The notes under the pieces: model-generated
What the model saw: only the letters and a program-made list of their open reading frames with translations
Databases searched by the model: none
What the model was told of the DNA's origin: nothing
From: Actinomycetota bacterium
GTDB taxonomy: Bacteria > Actinomycetota > Actinomycetes > Nanopelagicales > Nanopelagicaceae
Length of the DNA stretch: 14,762 nt
Assembly: GCA_009697555.1 (NCBI GenBank)
Contig: WLQV01000004.1
Coordinates: forward strand, 1-14,762
Reading direction: 5' to 3'
Shown: positions 1-6,098 of the stretch, piece after piece
Layout: each line of letters opens with the position of its first letter
How positions within the stretch are numbered: position 1 is the first letter of the stretch
Position numbers and translations under genes: made by a program

Positions 1-737
1 CCACCATGCACCCACGTGCTATTTCCAGCCGCACCCTCTTCGAGTGTGACAACGCGATTAGCAACGCGATCGAGCAATTCACGATCGTGGCTCACAAAGA
101 GCACAGTCTTATTGGTCTGCATCACTACTTCTTCTAACCAACGCTTGGATGGCACATCTAAATAGTTATCTGGCTCATCAAGAAGCAGTACCTCTTCTGG
201 GCCTTGCAAAAGCGCCCGCAGAACTAACTTCTTCTGCTCACCGCCAGAGAGAGTATTTACTTCGCGCTCTGCCACGCGATCAAATGGTTTATCTAAAGTC
301 TCAGTGCAACATTCATCCCAGATCACTTCAAAGTCATAACCGCCAGCATCGCCCCAATCGACAAGTGCCTGCGCATAAGCCATCTGGTCACGCTCTTCAT
401 TGCGGGTATTCATGAGCTCTTCGGTTTTCTTCACTTGTGCTGCTGCATCTTGCAAACGTTGTGGCGCAACTGAAAGCAGAAGATCGCGCACTGTTGAGCC
501 ATCACGTACCGAACCAATAAATTGGCGCATCACACCAAGGCCGCCAGAGATTGCGATGCTGCCTGATTCTGGTTCGAGGTCGCCAGAGATCATGCGCAAG
601 AGCGTGGTCTTACCAGAACCATTTGCACCAATGAGTGCCACTTTCGCGCCATCGCCAACGCGGAAATTCACGTTGTTGAGCAGGATGCGACCATCCGAAA
701 GTGAGTAGTCAATACCGCTCACGTCAATGTGTCCCAT
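1..737 (-). CDS. ABC-F family ATPase, N-terminal part (cut by window edge)
   Basis: The ATG at 737 opens a frame that runs off the left edge after 245 codons with no stop. It holds the first nucleotide-binding domain of an ABC-F protein: Walker A GANGSGKT (residues 37-44), signature LSGGEQ (163-168), Walker B LLLDEP (184-189, catalytic Glu188) and the H-loop SHDRE (216-220, His217). No membrane segment is seen, as expected for ABC-F proteins, which are soluble and act on the ribosome (translation factors of the EttA/Uup type or antibiotic-protection factors). The motif usually written DEPTNHLD reads DEPDNYLD here; from memory, close actinobacterial relatives share this, but I could not check. 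The ATG overlaps the truA stop by one base (TAATG), and AAGAGG lies just upstream as a ribosome-binding site, so it is probably co-translated with truA. Family assignment is firm; the exact function and subfamily are not known from this fragment. Confidence 0.93.
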   Translation of the reverse strand, partial: MGHIDVSGIDYSLSDGRILLNNVNFRVGDGAKVALIGANGSGKTTLLRMISGDLEPESGSIAISGGLGVMRQFIGSVRDGSTVRDLLLSVAPQRLQDAAAQVKKTEELMNTRNEERDQMAYAQALVDWGDAGGYDFEVIWDECCTETLDKPFDRVAEREVNTLSGGEQKKLVLRALLQGPEEVLLLDEPDNYLDVPSKRWLEEVVMQTNKTVLFVSHDRELLDRVANRVVTLEEGAAGNSTWVHG

Positions 738-1588
738 TAATCCTCTTCAATTCTCTTGGCAAGAGTGGCGCGAACCCGCTCCTGTAATTCTTCTGACGGT
801 GGGTAATCTACTTGGCGCAGCGTCAAACCACGAGCTGGAAAAACCAAACTATCTGAAATTCGCTCTTTATTATTTAAAGTGGTGATTAACCAATCGATCG
901 GGAATCGTCCTTCGCCGACGCAGACTAATGCGCCGACAAGATTGCGGACCATTGAATAACAGAAGGCATCGGCACTCACTTCTGCGATGACATAACCGAG
1001 AGCATCTCGCTCCCATGAGAATGTGAGTAGGCGGCGCAGCGTTGTGCCACCTTCACGGAATTTACAGAATGCGGCAAAATCAAATTCACCAATCAACTTG
1101 CTACTTGCCTCATTCATTTTTTCAATATCGAGTGGGCGATACCAAGGCGCAGTATCGAAGCGATGAAGCGGTGGAATTGCGCGATTATCATCCTGAATTC
1201 GGTAGGTGTAATGGCGAGCAAGGGCTGAGAATCTGGCGTGAAATCCAGGTGGCGCAATGCTGGCTCTATTAATCCGTATATCTTCATCGAGGATTCGATT
1301 TAACTTATAAGCCAACTCATCAAAGTCCCAACCAATCGCACCTGGTTGATTCTCAGGGATATCTACATGGACTACTTGGCCAGTGGCATGAACTCCAGCG
1401 TCGGTGCGACCGGCAACGATAGTTTCGCAATTAACTCTGGTGATTTTCTCAAGCGCACTCTCAACTTCACTTTGAATCGTGCGGCGATCTGGTTGTTTAC
1501 CCCAGCCAAAGAAATTTGTTCCATCGTAGGAAATATCTAGGCGTAAACGAAGAAACCCACTCTCGGCAAAGAGAGTGGGCTCCGTCAT
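737..1588 (-). CDS. truA: tRNA pseudouridine(38-40) synthase TruA
   Basis: This cytosolic enzyme converts uridines at positions 38-40 of the tRNA anticodon arm to pseudouridine. The 283-residue protein has the YDGTNFFGW strand (21-29), the catalytic motif GRTDAGVHA (60-68, nucleophile Asp63), HARFSALARHYTYRI and, near the end, FCYSMVRNLVGALV, all typical of TruA. Length is normal. The start at 1588 is the only ATG before the conserved RLRLD strand; no in-frame GTG or TTG lies between, so a 12-residue N-terminal extension seems real. No Shine-Dalgarno sequence precedes it, and codons 4-12 lie in a perfect 9-bp hairpin that looks like a terminator. It follows rplQ by 20 bp and overlaps the ABC-F gene by one base. 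The N-terminus is the only uncertain part. Confidence 0.96.
   Translation of the reverse strand: MTEPTLFAESGFLRLRLDISYDGTNFFGWGKQPDRRTIQSEVESALEKITRVNCETIVAGRTDAGVHATGQVVHVDIPENQPGAIGWDFDELAYKLNRILDEDIRINRASIAPPGFHARFSALARHYTYRIQDDNRAIPPLHRFDTAPWYRPLDIEKMNEASSKLIGEFDFAAFCKFREGGTTLRRLLTFSWERDALGYVIAEVSADAFCYSMVRNLVGALVCVGEGRFPIDWLITTLNNKERISDSLVFPARGLTLRQVDYPPSEELQERVRATLAKRIEED
1545..1579 (-). terminator. Terminator-like hairpin inside the 5' end of truA
   Basis: On the minus strand a perfect 9-bp stem (CCCACTCTC with GAGAGTGGG, positions 1579-1571 and 1564-1556) closes a six-base loop. It is followed directly by TTTCTTCGTTT (1555-1545), eight T in eleven bases. This is the layout of a Rho-independent terminator and lies just downstream of rplQ, where the ribosomal operon would be expected to end or be attenuated. 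It also encodes truA codons 4-12, so readthrough must occur or truA must have another promoter. No such T-run follows the stem on the plus strand. Folding energy was not computed. Confidence 0.6.
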
Positions 1589-1608
1589 TGAATAAGGTGC
1601 GAGTGAAG

Positions 1609-2082
1609 TTACTCGGCGCTCTTCTTTGCTGCAGCTTTCTTAGCAGGTGCCTTCTTGGCAACCTTCTTTGCAGCGCTTGCAGTTGTTTTCTCAGCTTCAG
1701 CAACAGTTGCAGCCTTAGCTGGTGTGCCATCGCGAAGAACTTCGATTACTGCCATTGGCGCATTGTCGCCTTTGCGTGGACCGATTTTAGTAATGCGGGT
1801 GTAGCCACCATTGCGCGCTTCAAAACGTGGACCAATCTCAGTGAAGAGAGTGTGAACAACGCTCTTGTTGGCAATCGTTGCCATGACGCGACGACGAGCA
1901 GGAAGGTCACCCTTCTTTGCAAAGGTAATGAGCTTCTCCGCTAGTGGGCGAAGACGCTTTGCCTTTGCTTCAGTTGTGGTGATCTTTCCGTGTTGGAAGA
2001 GTTGTTCAGCAAGTGTTCCGAGCAATAAACGCTCGTGTGCTGGACCGCTTCCAAGACGTGGACCTTTAGTTGGCTTTGGCAT
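1609..2082 (-). CDS. rplQ: 50S ribosomal protein L17
   Basis: L17 is a large-subunit protein near the peptide exit tunnel. The 157-residue product begins [20 protein letters not shown], then the L17 core with [23 protein letters not shown] (39-61) and [20 protein letters not shown] (92-111). Residues 119-157 are a low-complexity Ala/Lys tail ([16 protein letters not shown]), common in actinobacterial L17 and probably disordered and rRNA-binding. The ATG at 2082 is preceded by TAAGGAG, in which the rpoA stop codon forms part of the ribosome-binding site. It is the last ribosomal protein gene of the alpha operon and is followed by the terminator-like hairpin at 1545-1579. Confidence 0.98.
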   Translation of the reverse strand: MPKPTKGPRLGSGPAHERLLLGTLAEQLFQHGKITTTEAKAKRLRPLAEKLITFAKKGDLPARRRVMATIANKSVVHTLFTEIGPRFEARNGGYTRITKIGPRKGDNAPMAVIEVLRDGTPAKAATVAEAEKTTASAAKKVAKKAPAKKAAAKKSAE

Positions 2083-2093
2083 GGTGGTTCTCC

Positions 2094-3107
2094 TTATGCC
2101 TGCTCTGAATCAACGAAGTCATCGTCAATGTTCGCATCGTAATTTTGATGTTGGGTTGGATCAAAGCCTGCTGGGCTGTCCTTCATTTGAAGGCCCATTG
2201 ATACCAACTTTGCCTTAACTTCGTCGATGGACTTTGATCCAAAGTTACGAATGTCGAGCAAATCAGCTTCGGAGCGAGAGACTAATTCACCAACAGTGTG
2301 AATTCCTTCGCGCTTCAAACAGTTGTATGAACGAACTGTGAGATCGAGATCTTCAATCGGTGTCGCATAATCTTGCGCACGTGCATTGTCGCTCTCGGAT
2401 GGTCCCATTTCAATACCTTCAGCATTGACATTGAGTTCGCGAGCAAGACCGAAGAGTTCAACAAGTGTCTTACCAGCAGATGCAACAGCATCGCGTGGCT
2501 TCATTGAGGACTTAGTCTCAACATCGACAACAAGGCGATCGAAGTCGGTGCGCTGTTCAACGCGAGTTGCTTCGACTTTGTAAGTCACCTTGAGCACTGG
2601 AGAGTAAATGGAATCGACTGGAATGCGACCAATTTCTGCTCCGGCTTGCTTGTTCTGCACTGCAGTGACGTAACCACGGCCACGCTCTACAGTGAGTTCG
2701 ATTTCAATGTCAGCTTTTCCATTTGCAGTTGCAATGTGGAGATCTGGGTTATGGACACCAACGCCAGTAGGGACTGCAATGTCAGCACCGGTAACGGCGC
2801 CTGCACCCTTCTTGCGGATGTAGAGAGTGCTTGGCTCATCATTTTCAGATGAGAGCACCAAATTCTTGATGTTCAAGACGATGTCGGTGAGGTCTTCCTT
2901 GACTCCCTCAAGTGAGGTGAATTCATGAAGCGCACCTGCAACGCGAATGCTGGTGACAGCTGCACCAGGAATCGAGGAGAGCAAGGTACGACGCATTGAA
3001 TTGCCAAGGGTGTAACCAAAGCCTGGTTCTAGTGGTTCGATGATGAACCGTGAACGATTCTCCGCTACTACTTCTTCGGTGAGGGTGGGACGTTGTGCAA
3101 TTAGCAC
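2094..3107 (-). CDS. rpoA: DNA-directed RNA polymerase subunit alpha
   Basis: The alpha subunit nucleates RNA polymerase assembly through its N-terminal domain and contacts promoter DNA and activators through its C-terminal domain. The 337-residue protein shows the NTD motifs [20 protein letters not shown] (21-40) and [14 protein letters not shown] (41-54), a linker around 232-250, and an alpha-CTD with [17 protein letters not shown] (259-275); Arg259 and Asn262 match the DNA-contacting Arg265 and Asn268 of E. coli. The tail is acidic ([11 protein letters not shown]). The start codon is GTG at 3107, set by a strong GGAGGAG five bases upstream (3119-3113). Unlike most genes here it is separated from its upstream neighbour rpsD, by 105 bp that contain a hairpin, so it may have its own regulation. 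Confidence 0.98.
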   Translation of the reverse strand: MLIAQRPTLTEEVVAENRSRFIIEPLEPGFGYTLGNSMRRTLLSSIPGAAVTSIRVAGALHEFTSLEGVKEDLTDIVLNIKNLVLSSENDEPSTLYIRKKGAGAVTGADIAVPTGVGVHNPDLHIATANGKADIEIELTVERGRGYVTAVQNKQAGAEIGRIPVDSIYSPVLKVTYKVEATRVEQRTDFDRLVVDVETKSSMKPRDAVASAGKTLVELFGLARELNVNAEGIEMGPSESDNARAQDYATPIEDLDLTVRSYNCLKREGIHTVGELVSRSEADLLDIRNFGSKSIDEVKAKLVSMGLQMKDSPAGFDPTQHQNYDANIDDDFVDSEQA

Positions 3108-3212
3108 TGTTGCTCCTCCATATCTAAGGGAGATCCACTATTTGATCTCCTACTTTGCCTGCTGACCGTACATATTAAATTTTTACTGCTGGACGAATTA
3201 CTGCTGGACGAA
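3108..3212. other. rpsD-rpoA intergenic region
   Basis: This 105-bp gap is the second longest interior gap of the alpha-operon part of the window. It contains the second and third in-frame TAA codons after rpsD, the remainder of the 15-bp duplication, an AT-rich stretch around 3176-3185, the hairpin at 3129-3150 and the rpoA ribosome-binding site. I looked for -35/-10 pairs reading left and found none convincing, though an internal promoter for rpoA cannot be excluded. Confidence 0.7.
3113..3150 (-). promoter_or_regulatory. Hairpin and ribosome-binding site ahead of rpoA
   Basis: In the mRNA sense a perfect 7-bp stem GGAGATC/GATCTCC (3150-3144 with 3135-3129, eight-base loop) sits ten bases upstream of the rpoA Shine-Dalgarno GGAGGAG (3119-3113). 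No T-run follows, so it does not look like a terminator. The 3' arm contains CTCC, which could pair instead with GGAG in the ribosome-binding site, so two exclusive folds are possible. The stem is seen directly; a regulatory role is inference. Confidence 0.4.
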
Positions 3213-3214
3213 TT
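3185..3214 (-). repeat. 15-bp perfect tandem duplication at the rpsD stop codon
   Basis: The unit ACTGCTGGACGAATT (plus strand) occurs twice head to tail at 3185-3199 and 3200-3214, followed by two more matching bases. It covers most of the rpsD stop codon (3215-3213). Because the unit is five codons long, the mRNA carries three in-frame TAA codons, at 3215, 3200 and 3185. It looks like a recent duplication that leaves the protein unchanged. Confidence 0.9.
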
Positions 3215-3839
3215 ACTTGGAATAAAGTTCAACAATCAACTGCTCTTGAACTTGAGTATCAATTACTGCGCGAGCTGGAACACCGTGAATGATGATGCGC
3301 ATCTGCGAACCAACAACTTCCATCCACGCTGGAACTGCCTTCTCGCCAAGTTCTGCACTGGCCACGATAAATGGTGTGAGATCAAGGGACTTCGGAAGTA
3401 CATCGATAACATCCATTGGAGTGACACGGAATGAAGGAATGTTGACCTTCTTGCCATTCACTGTGAAGTGACCGTGACGCACGAGTTGACGTGCCATGTC
3501 GCGGCTCTTTGCAAAACCGGCACGGAAAACAACGTTATCGAGACGAGTCTCAAGGATGACTAGGAGATTATCGCCAGTCTTACCTTGGCGACGGTTCGCC
3601 TCTTCGTAGTAACCACGGAATTGCTTCTCGAGTACACCGTAAATGCGAGCGCACTTCTGCTTCTCACGCATCTGAAGTAGGTACTCAGACTCTTTTGCAC
3701 GGCCACGGCCATGTTGTCCTGGTGGATAAGGACGTGACTCAATTGGACACTTAGGTCCATCGCACTTGGATCCTTTGAGGAAAAGTTTTACCTTTTCGCG
3801 TCGGCAGCGCTTGCAGTCTGCACCGGTATAACGAGCCAT
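3213..3839 (-). CDS. rpsD: 30S ribosomal protein S4 (zinc-binding form)
   Basis: S4 is a primary 16S rRNA-binding protein that starts small-subunit assembly; in several bacteria it also represses translation of its own operon. The 208-residue product starts MARYTGADCKRCRREK and has the four-cysteine zinc knuckle C9-X2-C12-X13-C26-X4-C31. It continues with SRPYPPGQHGRGR and the S4 RNA-binding fold RLDNVVFRAGFAKSRDMARQ. The frame is open upstream to an ATG at 3884, but that would add 15 residues unlike S4 and overlap rpsK. The ATG at 3839 is chosen because it gives the canonical N-terminus and lies ten bases after AAGGAG (3855-3850), which overlaps the rpsK stop. The stop region carries a 15-bp tandem duplication. 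Confidence 0.97.
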   Translation of the reverse strand: MARYTGADCKRCRREKVKLFLKGSKCDGPKCPIESRPYPPGQHGRGRAKESEYLLQMREKQKCARIYGVLEKQFRGYYEEANRRQGKTGDNLLVILETRLDNVVFRAGFAKSRDMARQLVRHGHFTVNGKKVNIPSFRVTPMDVIDVLPKSLDLTPFIVASAELGEKAVPAWMEVVGSQMRIIIHGVPARAVIDTQVQEQLIVELYSK

Positions 3840-3853
3840 GTTTTGTACTCTCC

Positions 3854-4273
3854 TTAGACTCTGCGAGGTTTGGTTGGACGGCAACCGTTGTGCGGCGCTG
3901 GTGTTACATCAGCGATCGCTCCAACTTCTAAACCTGCTGCCTGTAGTGAACGGATTGCAGTCTCGCGTCCAGAACCTGGACCCTTAACAAATACATCGAC
4001 CTTCTTAAGGCCATGCTCTTGCGCCTTGCGTGCTGCAGCTTCTGCTGCCATCTGCGCTGCGAAAGGTGTTGATTTACGTGAGCCCTTGAAGCCAACTTGG
4101 CCAGATGATGACCAAGAAATTACAGCGCCAGTTGGGTCAGTAATAGAGATGATGGTGTTATTGAAAGTTGACTTGATGAAGGCAAGACCGGTTGCAACGT
4201 TCTTCTTCTCCTTCTTGCGAGTCTTCACTTTGCCCTTTACTGCTGCAGCGGGCTTTGCTTTAGGAGCGGCCAT
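3854..4273 (-). CDS. rpsK: 30S ribosomal protein S11
   Basis: S11 sits on the platform of the small subunit and helps form the mRNA exit channel. The 139-residue protein has a basic N-terminal extension rich in Ala and Lys (1-24), then the S11 core with [55 protein letters not shown] and the C-terminal signature [12 protein letters not shown]. Its ATG shares one base with the rpsM stop codon (TAATG at 4275-4271), which implies translational coupling. Its own stop, TAA, runs into the AAGGAG ribosome-binding site of rpsD. Confidence 0.98.
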   Translation of the reverse strand: MAAPKAKPAAAVKGKVKTRKKEKKNVATGLAFIKSTFNNTIISITDPTGAVISWSSSGQVGFKGSRKSTPFAAQMAAEAAARKAQEHGLKKVDVFVKGPGSGRETAIRSLQAAGLEVGAIADVTPAPHNGCRPTKPRRV

Positions 4274-4650
4274 TACTTAGTCACCATTTTCTTACCAGCA
4301 ATTGCTTTACGTGGACCCTTACGAGTACGAGCATTGGTATGTGTGCGCTGACCGCGAACAGGAAGTCCCTTGCGGTGGCGAATGCCTTGATAGCTTTGAA
4401 TTTCAACTTTGCGACGAATGTCGCCGGAGATTTCACGGCGAAGATCGCCCTCAATCTTGAAGTTAGCTTCGATGAATTCACGAAGCTTTGCCAACTCTGG
4501 TTCTTGCAGATCCTTCACGCGAGTATCTGGACTAATTCCAGTTGCCGCGAGAGTCTTCTGCGAACGAGTGAGCCCCATTCCGAAGATATATGTAAGTGCG
4601 ATCTCGACCCGCTTTTCGCGTGGCAGATCAACACCAACTAAACGTGCCAT
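4273..4650 (-). CDS. rpsM: 30S ribosomal protein S13
   Basis: S13 is in the head of the small subunit and bridges to the 50S subunit and P-site tRNA. The 125-residue protein starts [20 protein letters not shown], includes [19 protein letters not shown] and ends in the basic tail [21 protein letters not shown] plus a short Lys end. It opens the alpha-operon block (rpsM-rpsK-rpsD-rpoA-rplQ). Upstream is a 145-bp leader with strong hairpins, and the ATG at 4650 has only a weak ribosome-binding site (AAAGAACGG), unlike the strong ones of most neighbours. That combination suggests controlled translation initiation. Confidence 0.98.
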   Translation of the reverse strand: MARLVGVDLPREKRVEIALTYIFGMGLTRSQKTLAATGISPDTRVKDLQEPELAKLREFIEANFKIEGDLRREISGDIRRKVEIQSYQGIRHRKGLPVRGQRTHTNARTRKGPRKAIAGKKMVTK

Positions 4651-4795
4651 TGTGTTTACCGTTCTTTAATCCGACAGGTCCTCCGCAACACTTCCCATCA
4701 TGTGATGGGCCTCAGCCTGTCGGACCAAGGGTCTGGCTAATTTCTTAACCAGTCGTGCCACGCGTACTTATTTACTGCGGTACTACTTTGTAAAA
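4651..4795 (-). promoter_or_regulatory. Structured mRNA leader of rpsM (candidate alpha-operon autoregulatory element)
   Basis: Between rpmJ and rpsM the mRNA can fold into two separate elements. The first is an 8-bp stem, CTGGTTAA/TTAGCCAG with one G-U pair, capped by GAAA, a GNRA-type tetraloop (4752-4733). The second has a 9-bp outer stem TCCGACAGG/CCTGTCGGA (4724-4716 with 4678-4670) enclosing an inner hairpin CCCATC-ACAT-GATGGG (4709-4694). A GGAGGA lies just before the 3' outer arm, but about 30 bases from the start codon, too far to serve rpsM directly. No T-run follows either stem. In E. coli the S4-binding alpha-operon leader occupies the same place; equivalence here is inference. 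A weak TTTACA-N17-ATAAGT promoter-like pair (4794-4766) was seen but is not convincing. Confidence 0.55.
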
Positions 4796-4909
4796 CTATC
4801 CCTGACGTTGCTTGTGTCGGAGGTTGTCGCAGATGACCATGACAACGCCCTTGCGACGGATGACTTTGCACTTATCGCAAATCTTCTTGACGCTTGGCTT
4901 TACCTTCAT
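4796..4909 (-). CDS. rpmJ: 50S ribosomal protein L36 (zinc-binding form)
   Basis: This 37-codon gene is short and easily missed. It encodes L36, a small zinc-ribbon protein of the large subunit near the 23S rRNA core. The product starts [20 protein letters not shown] and ends NLRHKQRQG. The zinc ligands are C11, C14, C27 and H32 (C-X2-C-X12-C-X4-H), so this is the C+ form, not the zinc-free paralogue used under zinc starvation. The ATG at 4909 follows TAGGAG, in which the TAG is the infA stop codon, so the two genes are linked. The rpsM leader follows. Confidence 0.97.
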   Translation of the reverse strand: MKVKPSVKKICDKCKVIRRKGVVMVICDNLRHKQRQG

Positions 4910-4920
4910 CTTTAACTCTC

Positions 4921-5142
4921 CTACTTATAACGGTAGATAATGCGACCTTTTGTAAGGTCGTACGGACTCAATTCAACGATTACACGATCGGCTGGAAGGA
5001 TACGAATGTAGTTCTTTCGCATCTTCCCGCTAATGTGCGCGAGAACTTTGTGCCCATTGGTTAACTCCACACGAAACATTGCGTTCGGTAGTGCTTCAGC
5101 AACGGTGCCTTCAATTTCGATAGCACCATCTTTACTTGCCAA
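4921..5142 (-). CDS. infA: Translation initiation factor IF-1
   Basis: IF-1 binds the A site of the 30S subunit during initiation and supports IF-2 and IF-3. The 73-residue protein is a single OB-fold: [60 protein letters not shown] and the end GRIIYRYK. Length is normal for the family. The start codon is TTG at 5142: an in-frame TAA lies two codons upstream (5148-5146), and the first downstream ATG is inside the conserved fold at about residue 22, so no other start is possible. AGTAGG six bases before it is a modest ribosome-binding site. A 138-bp leader separates it from map; rpmJ follows directly. Confidence 0.97.
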   Translation of the reverse strand: MASKDGAIEIEGTVAEALPNAMFRVELTNGHKVLAHISGKMRKNYIRILPADRVIVELSPYDLTKGRIIYRYK

Positions 5143-5178
5143 GCGTTACCTACTTCTCTGTCTTTGGATGGAGATGCC

Positions 5179-5200
5179 CAGTGGATGAGCAGAGGATGAG
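5179..5200 (-). repeat. Imperfect 11-bp tandem repeat in the infA leader
   Basis: On the plus strand CAGTGGATGAG (5179-5189) is followed directly by CAGAGGATGAG (5190-5200), matching at ten of eleven bases. In the mRNA this reads as two CTCATCC-containing units in a pyrimidine-rich stretch, with two further CATC motifs just downstream. It could be a simple slippage product or a protein-binding element of the leader; nothing in the sequence decides between these. Confidence 0.7.
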
Positions 5201-5261
5201 TCTAAAGGCGAGGGCCCAATAAGGGAAATCCGCTGATTGAGGCGGGCAACTTACACCTGAC

Positions 5262-5279
5262 CGGGTCAAAATCGACCCG
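5262..5279 (-). promoter_or_regulatory. Small hairpin directly after the map stop codon
   Basis: In the mRNA sense CGGGTC/GACCCG forms a 6-bp stem around the loop GATTTT, starting one base after the map stop codon (5283-5281). A flanking U-G pair could extend it. The bases that follow (GTCAGGTG) are not T-rich, so a Rho-independent terminator is unlikely. It may protect the 3' end of an upstream mRNA segment or mark the edge of the infA leader; function unknown. Confidence 0.35.
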
Positions 5280-5280
5280 A

Positions 5281-6093
5281 TTAGGCCAGCAGGTCGGAGA
5301 TTTCTACCCCGAGCGCGCCTAGGCGCTCTCGTCCACCATCGAGGGCGGTCAATACGAAGGGGCGGCCATCTGGCAGGAGCGCGTAGGAATTCTCCCAATG
5401 CGAACCGCGAGATGCATCATTGGTGACAACGGTCCAATCATCTTTCAATACATGAGTCTTATGTGTGCCGCGAGTGATCATCGGCTCAATTGCAAGTGCA
5501 ATTCCAACTTCGAGCTTGGGGCCAAAGCCAGCTTTACCAAAATTGAGAACATGGGGTTCTTGATGCATTGCTGTACCAATCCCATGTCCACCGTATTCTT
5601 GCAAAATTCCATACTTGCCTTCTGAATCGATGTAACTCTGGATGGCATGGCCAATGTCAGAGAGCGGTGCGCCGAGTTTGCCGGCGGCAATTCCGCGCCA
5701 CATTGATTCTTCGCAGACATCCACCATCTTCTGATCTATCGGATCAACATCGCCAACAATGATGGAGATTGCTGCATCGCCATGCCAACCATCAATAATG
5801 GCGCCACAATCAATCGAAACAACATCGCCTGATTCAATCACGCGATTACCTGGTATTCCATGAACAATTTCATCATTGATTGAGATACAGATTGTCGCTG
5901 GAAAGCCGTGATAGCCGAGAAAATTAGAAGTGCCGCCGCCGCGCTTGATATTCGCTGCAGCGATGGCATCAAGAGCATCGGTGCGCATTCCCACCTTGAT
6001 TGATTCTTGTAGCAGGGCAAGGGTCTGGCCAACAAGTAAGCCAGCTTTACGCATAACTTTAAGTTGATCGAGTGATTTAATTTCGATAGCCAT
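5281..6093 (-). CDS. map: Type I methionine aminopeptidase
   Basis: This metallo-enzyme removes the initiator methionine from new proteins. The 270-residue product has the pita-bread fold with all five metal ligands visible: Asp95 (SIDCGA), Asp106 (HGDAA), His170 (GGHGIG), Glu203 (AIEPM) and Glu234 (HWENSY). The substrate-contacting histidines are His78 (IVHGIP) and His177 (MHQEP). Length is close to the usual type Ia form, without the N-terminal zinc-finger extension of some actinobacterial paralogues. The residues after the last ligand read HWENSYALL where many homologues have FEHT. The ATG at 6093 lies five bases after the adk stop, with no recognisable ribosome-binding site, suggesting coupling to adk translation. 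Confidence 0.97.
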   Translation of the reverse strand: MAIEIKSLDQLKVMRKAGLLVGQTLALLQESIKVGMRTDALDAIAAANIKRGGGTSNFLGYHGFPATICISINDEIVHGIPGNRVIESGDVVSIDCGAIIDGWHGDAAISIIVGDVDPIDQKMVDVCEESMWRGIAAGKLGAPLSDIGHAIQSYIDSEGKYGILQEYGGHGIGTAMHQEPHVLNFGKAGFGPKLEVGIALAIEPMITRGTHKTHVLKDDWTVVTNDASRGSHWENSYALLPDGRPFVLTALDGGRERLGALGVEISDLLA

Positions 6094-6098
6094 GAAAA

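Larger units (their letters stand above)
5143..5280. other. map-infA intergenic region (infA leader)
   Basis: These 138 bp are the longest gap but one in the window. In the mRNA sense it begins with a small hairpin right after the map stop, then a stretch with no clear structure, then a C/T-rich segment with an 11-bp tandem repeat before the infA start. A possible -10 (TAGACT, about 5206-5201) lacks a good -35 at the right spacing, so a promoter is only a possibility. An open frame at 5150-5398 crosses this gap but overlaps map in another frame and is not credible as a gene. Confidence 0.6.

Noticed and set aside
149..708. Plus-strand frames at 149-415 and 400-708
   Set aside because: Both are antisense to the ABC-F gene, whose Walker A, signature and Walker B motifs are clear on the minus strand.
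3840..3884. Upstream ATG at 3884 for rpsD
   Set aside because: It would add 15 residues not found in S4 and overlap rpsK by 31 bases; the ATG at 3839 has AAGGAG at correct spacing and gives the canonical N-terminus.
4766..4794. Promoter for rpsM (TTTACA, 17 bases, ATAAGT)
   Set aside because: The -10 match is poor and no support beyond spacing is visible; noted only inside the leader entry.
5150..5398. 82-codon minus-strand frame spanning the map-infA gap
   Set aside because: It overlaps the map 3' end in another frame, has Arg/Pro-rich composition typical of a shadow frame, and has no recognisable features.
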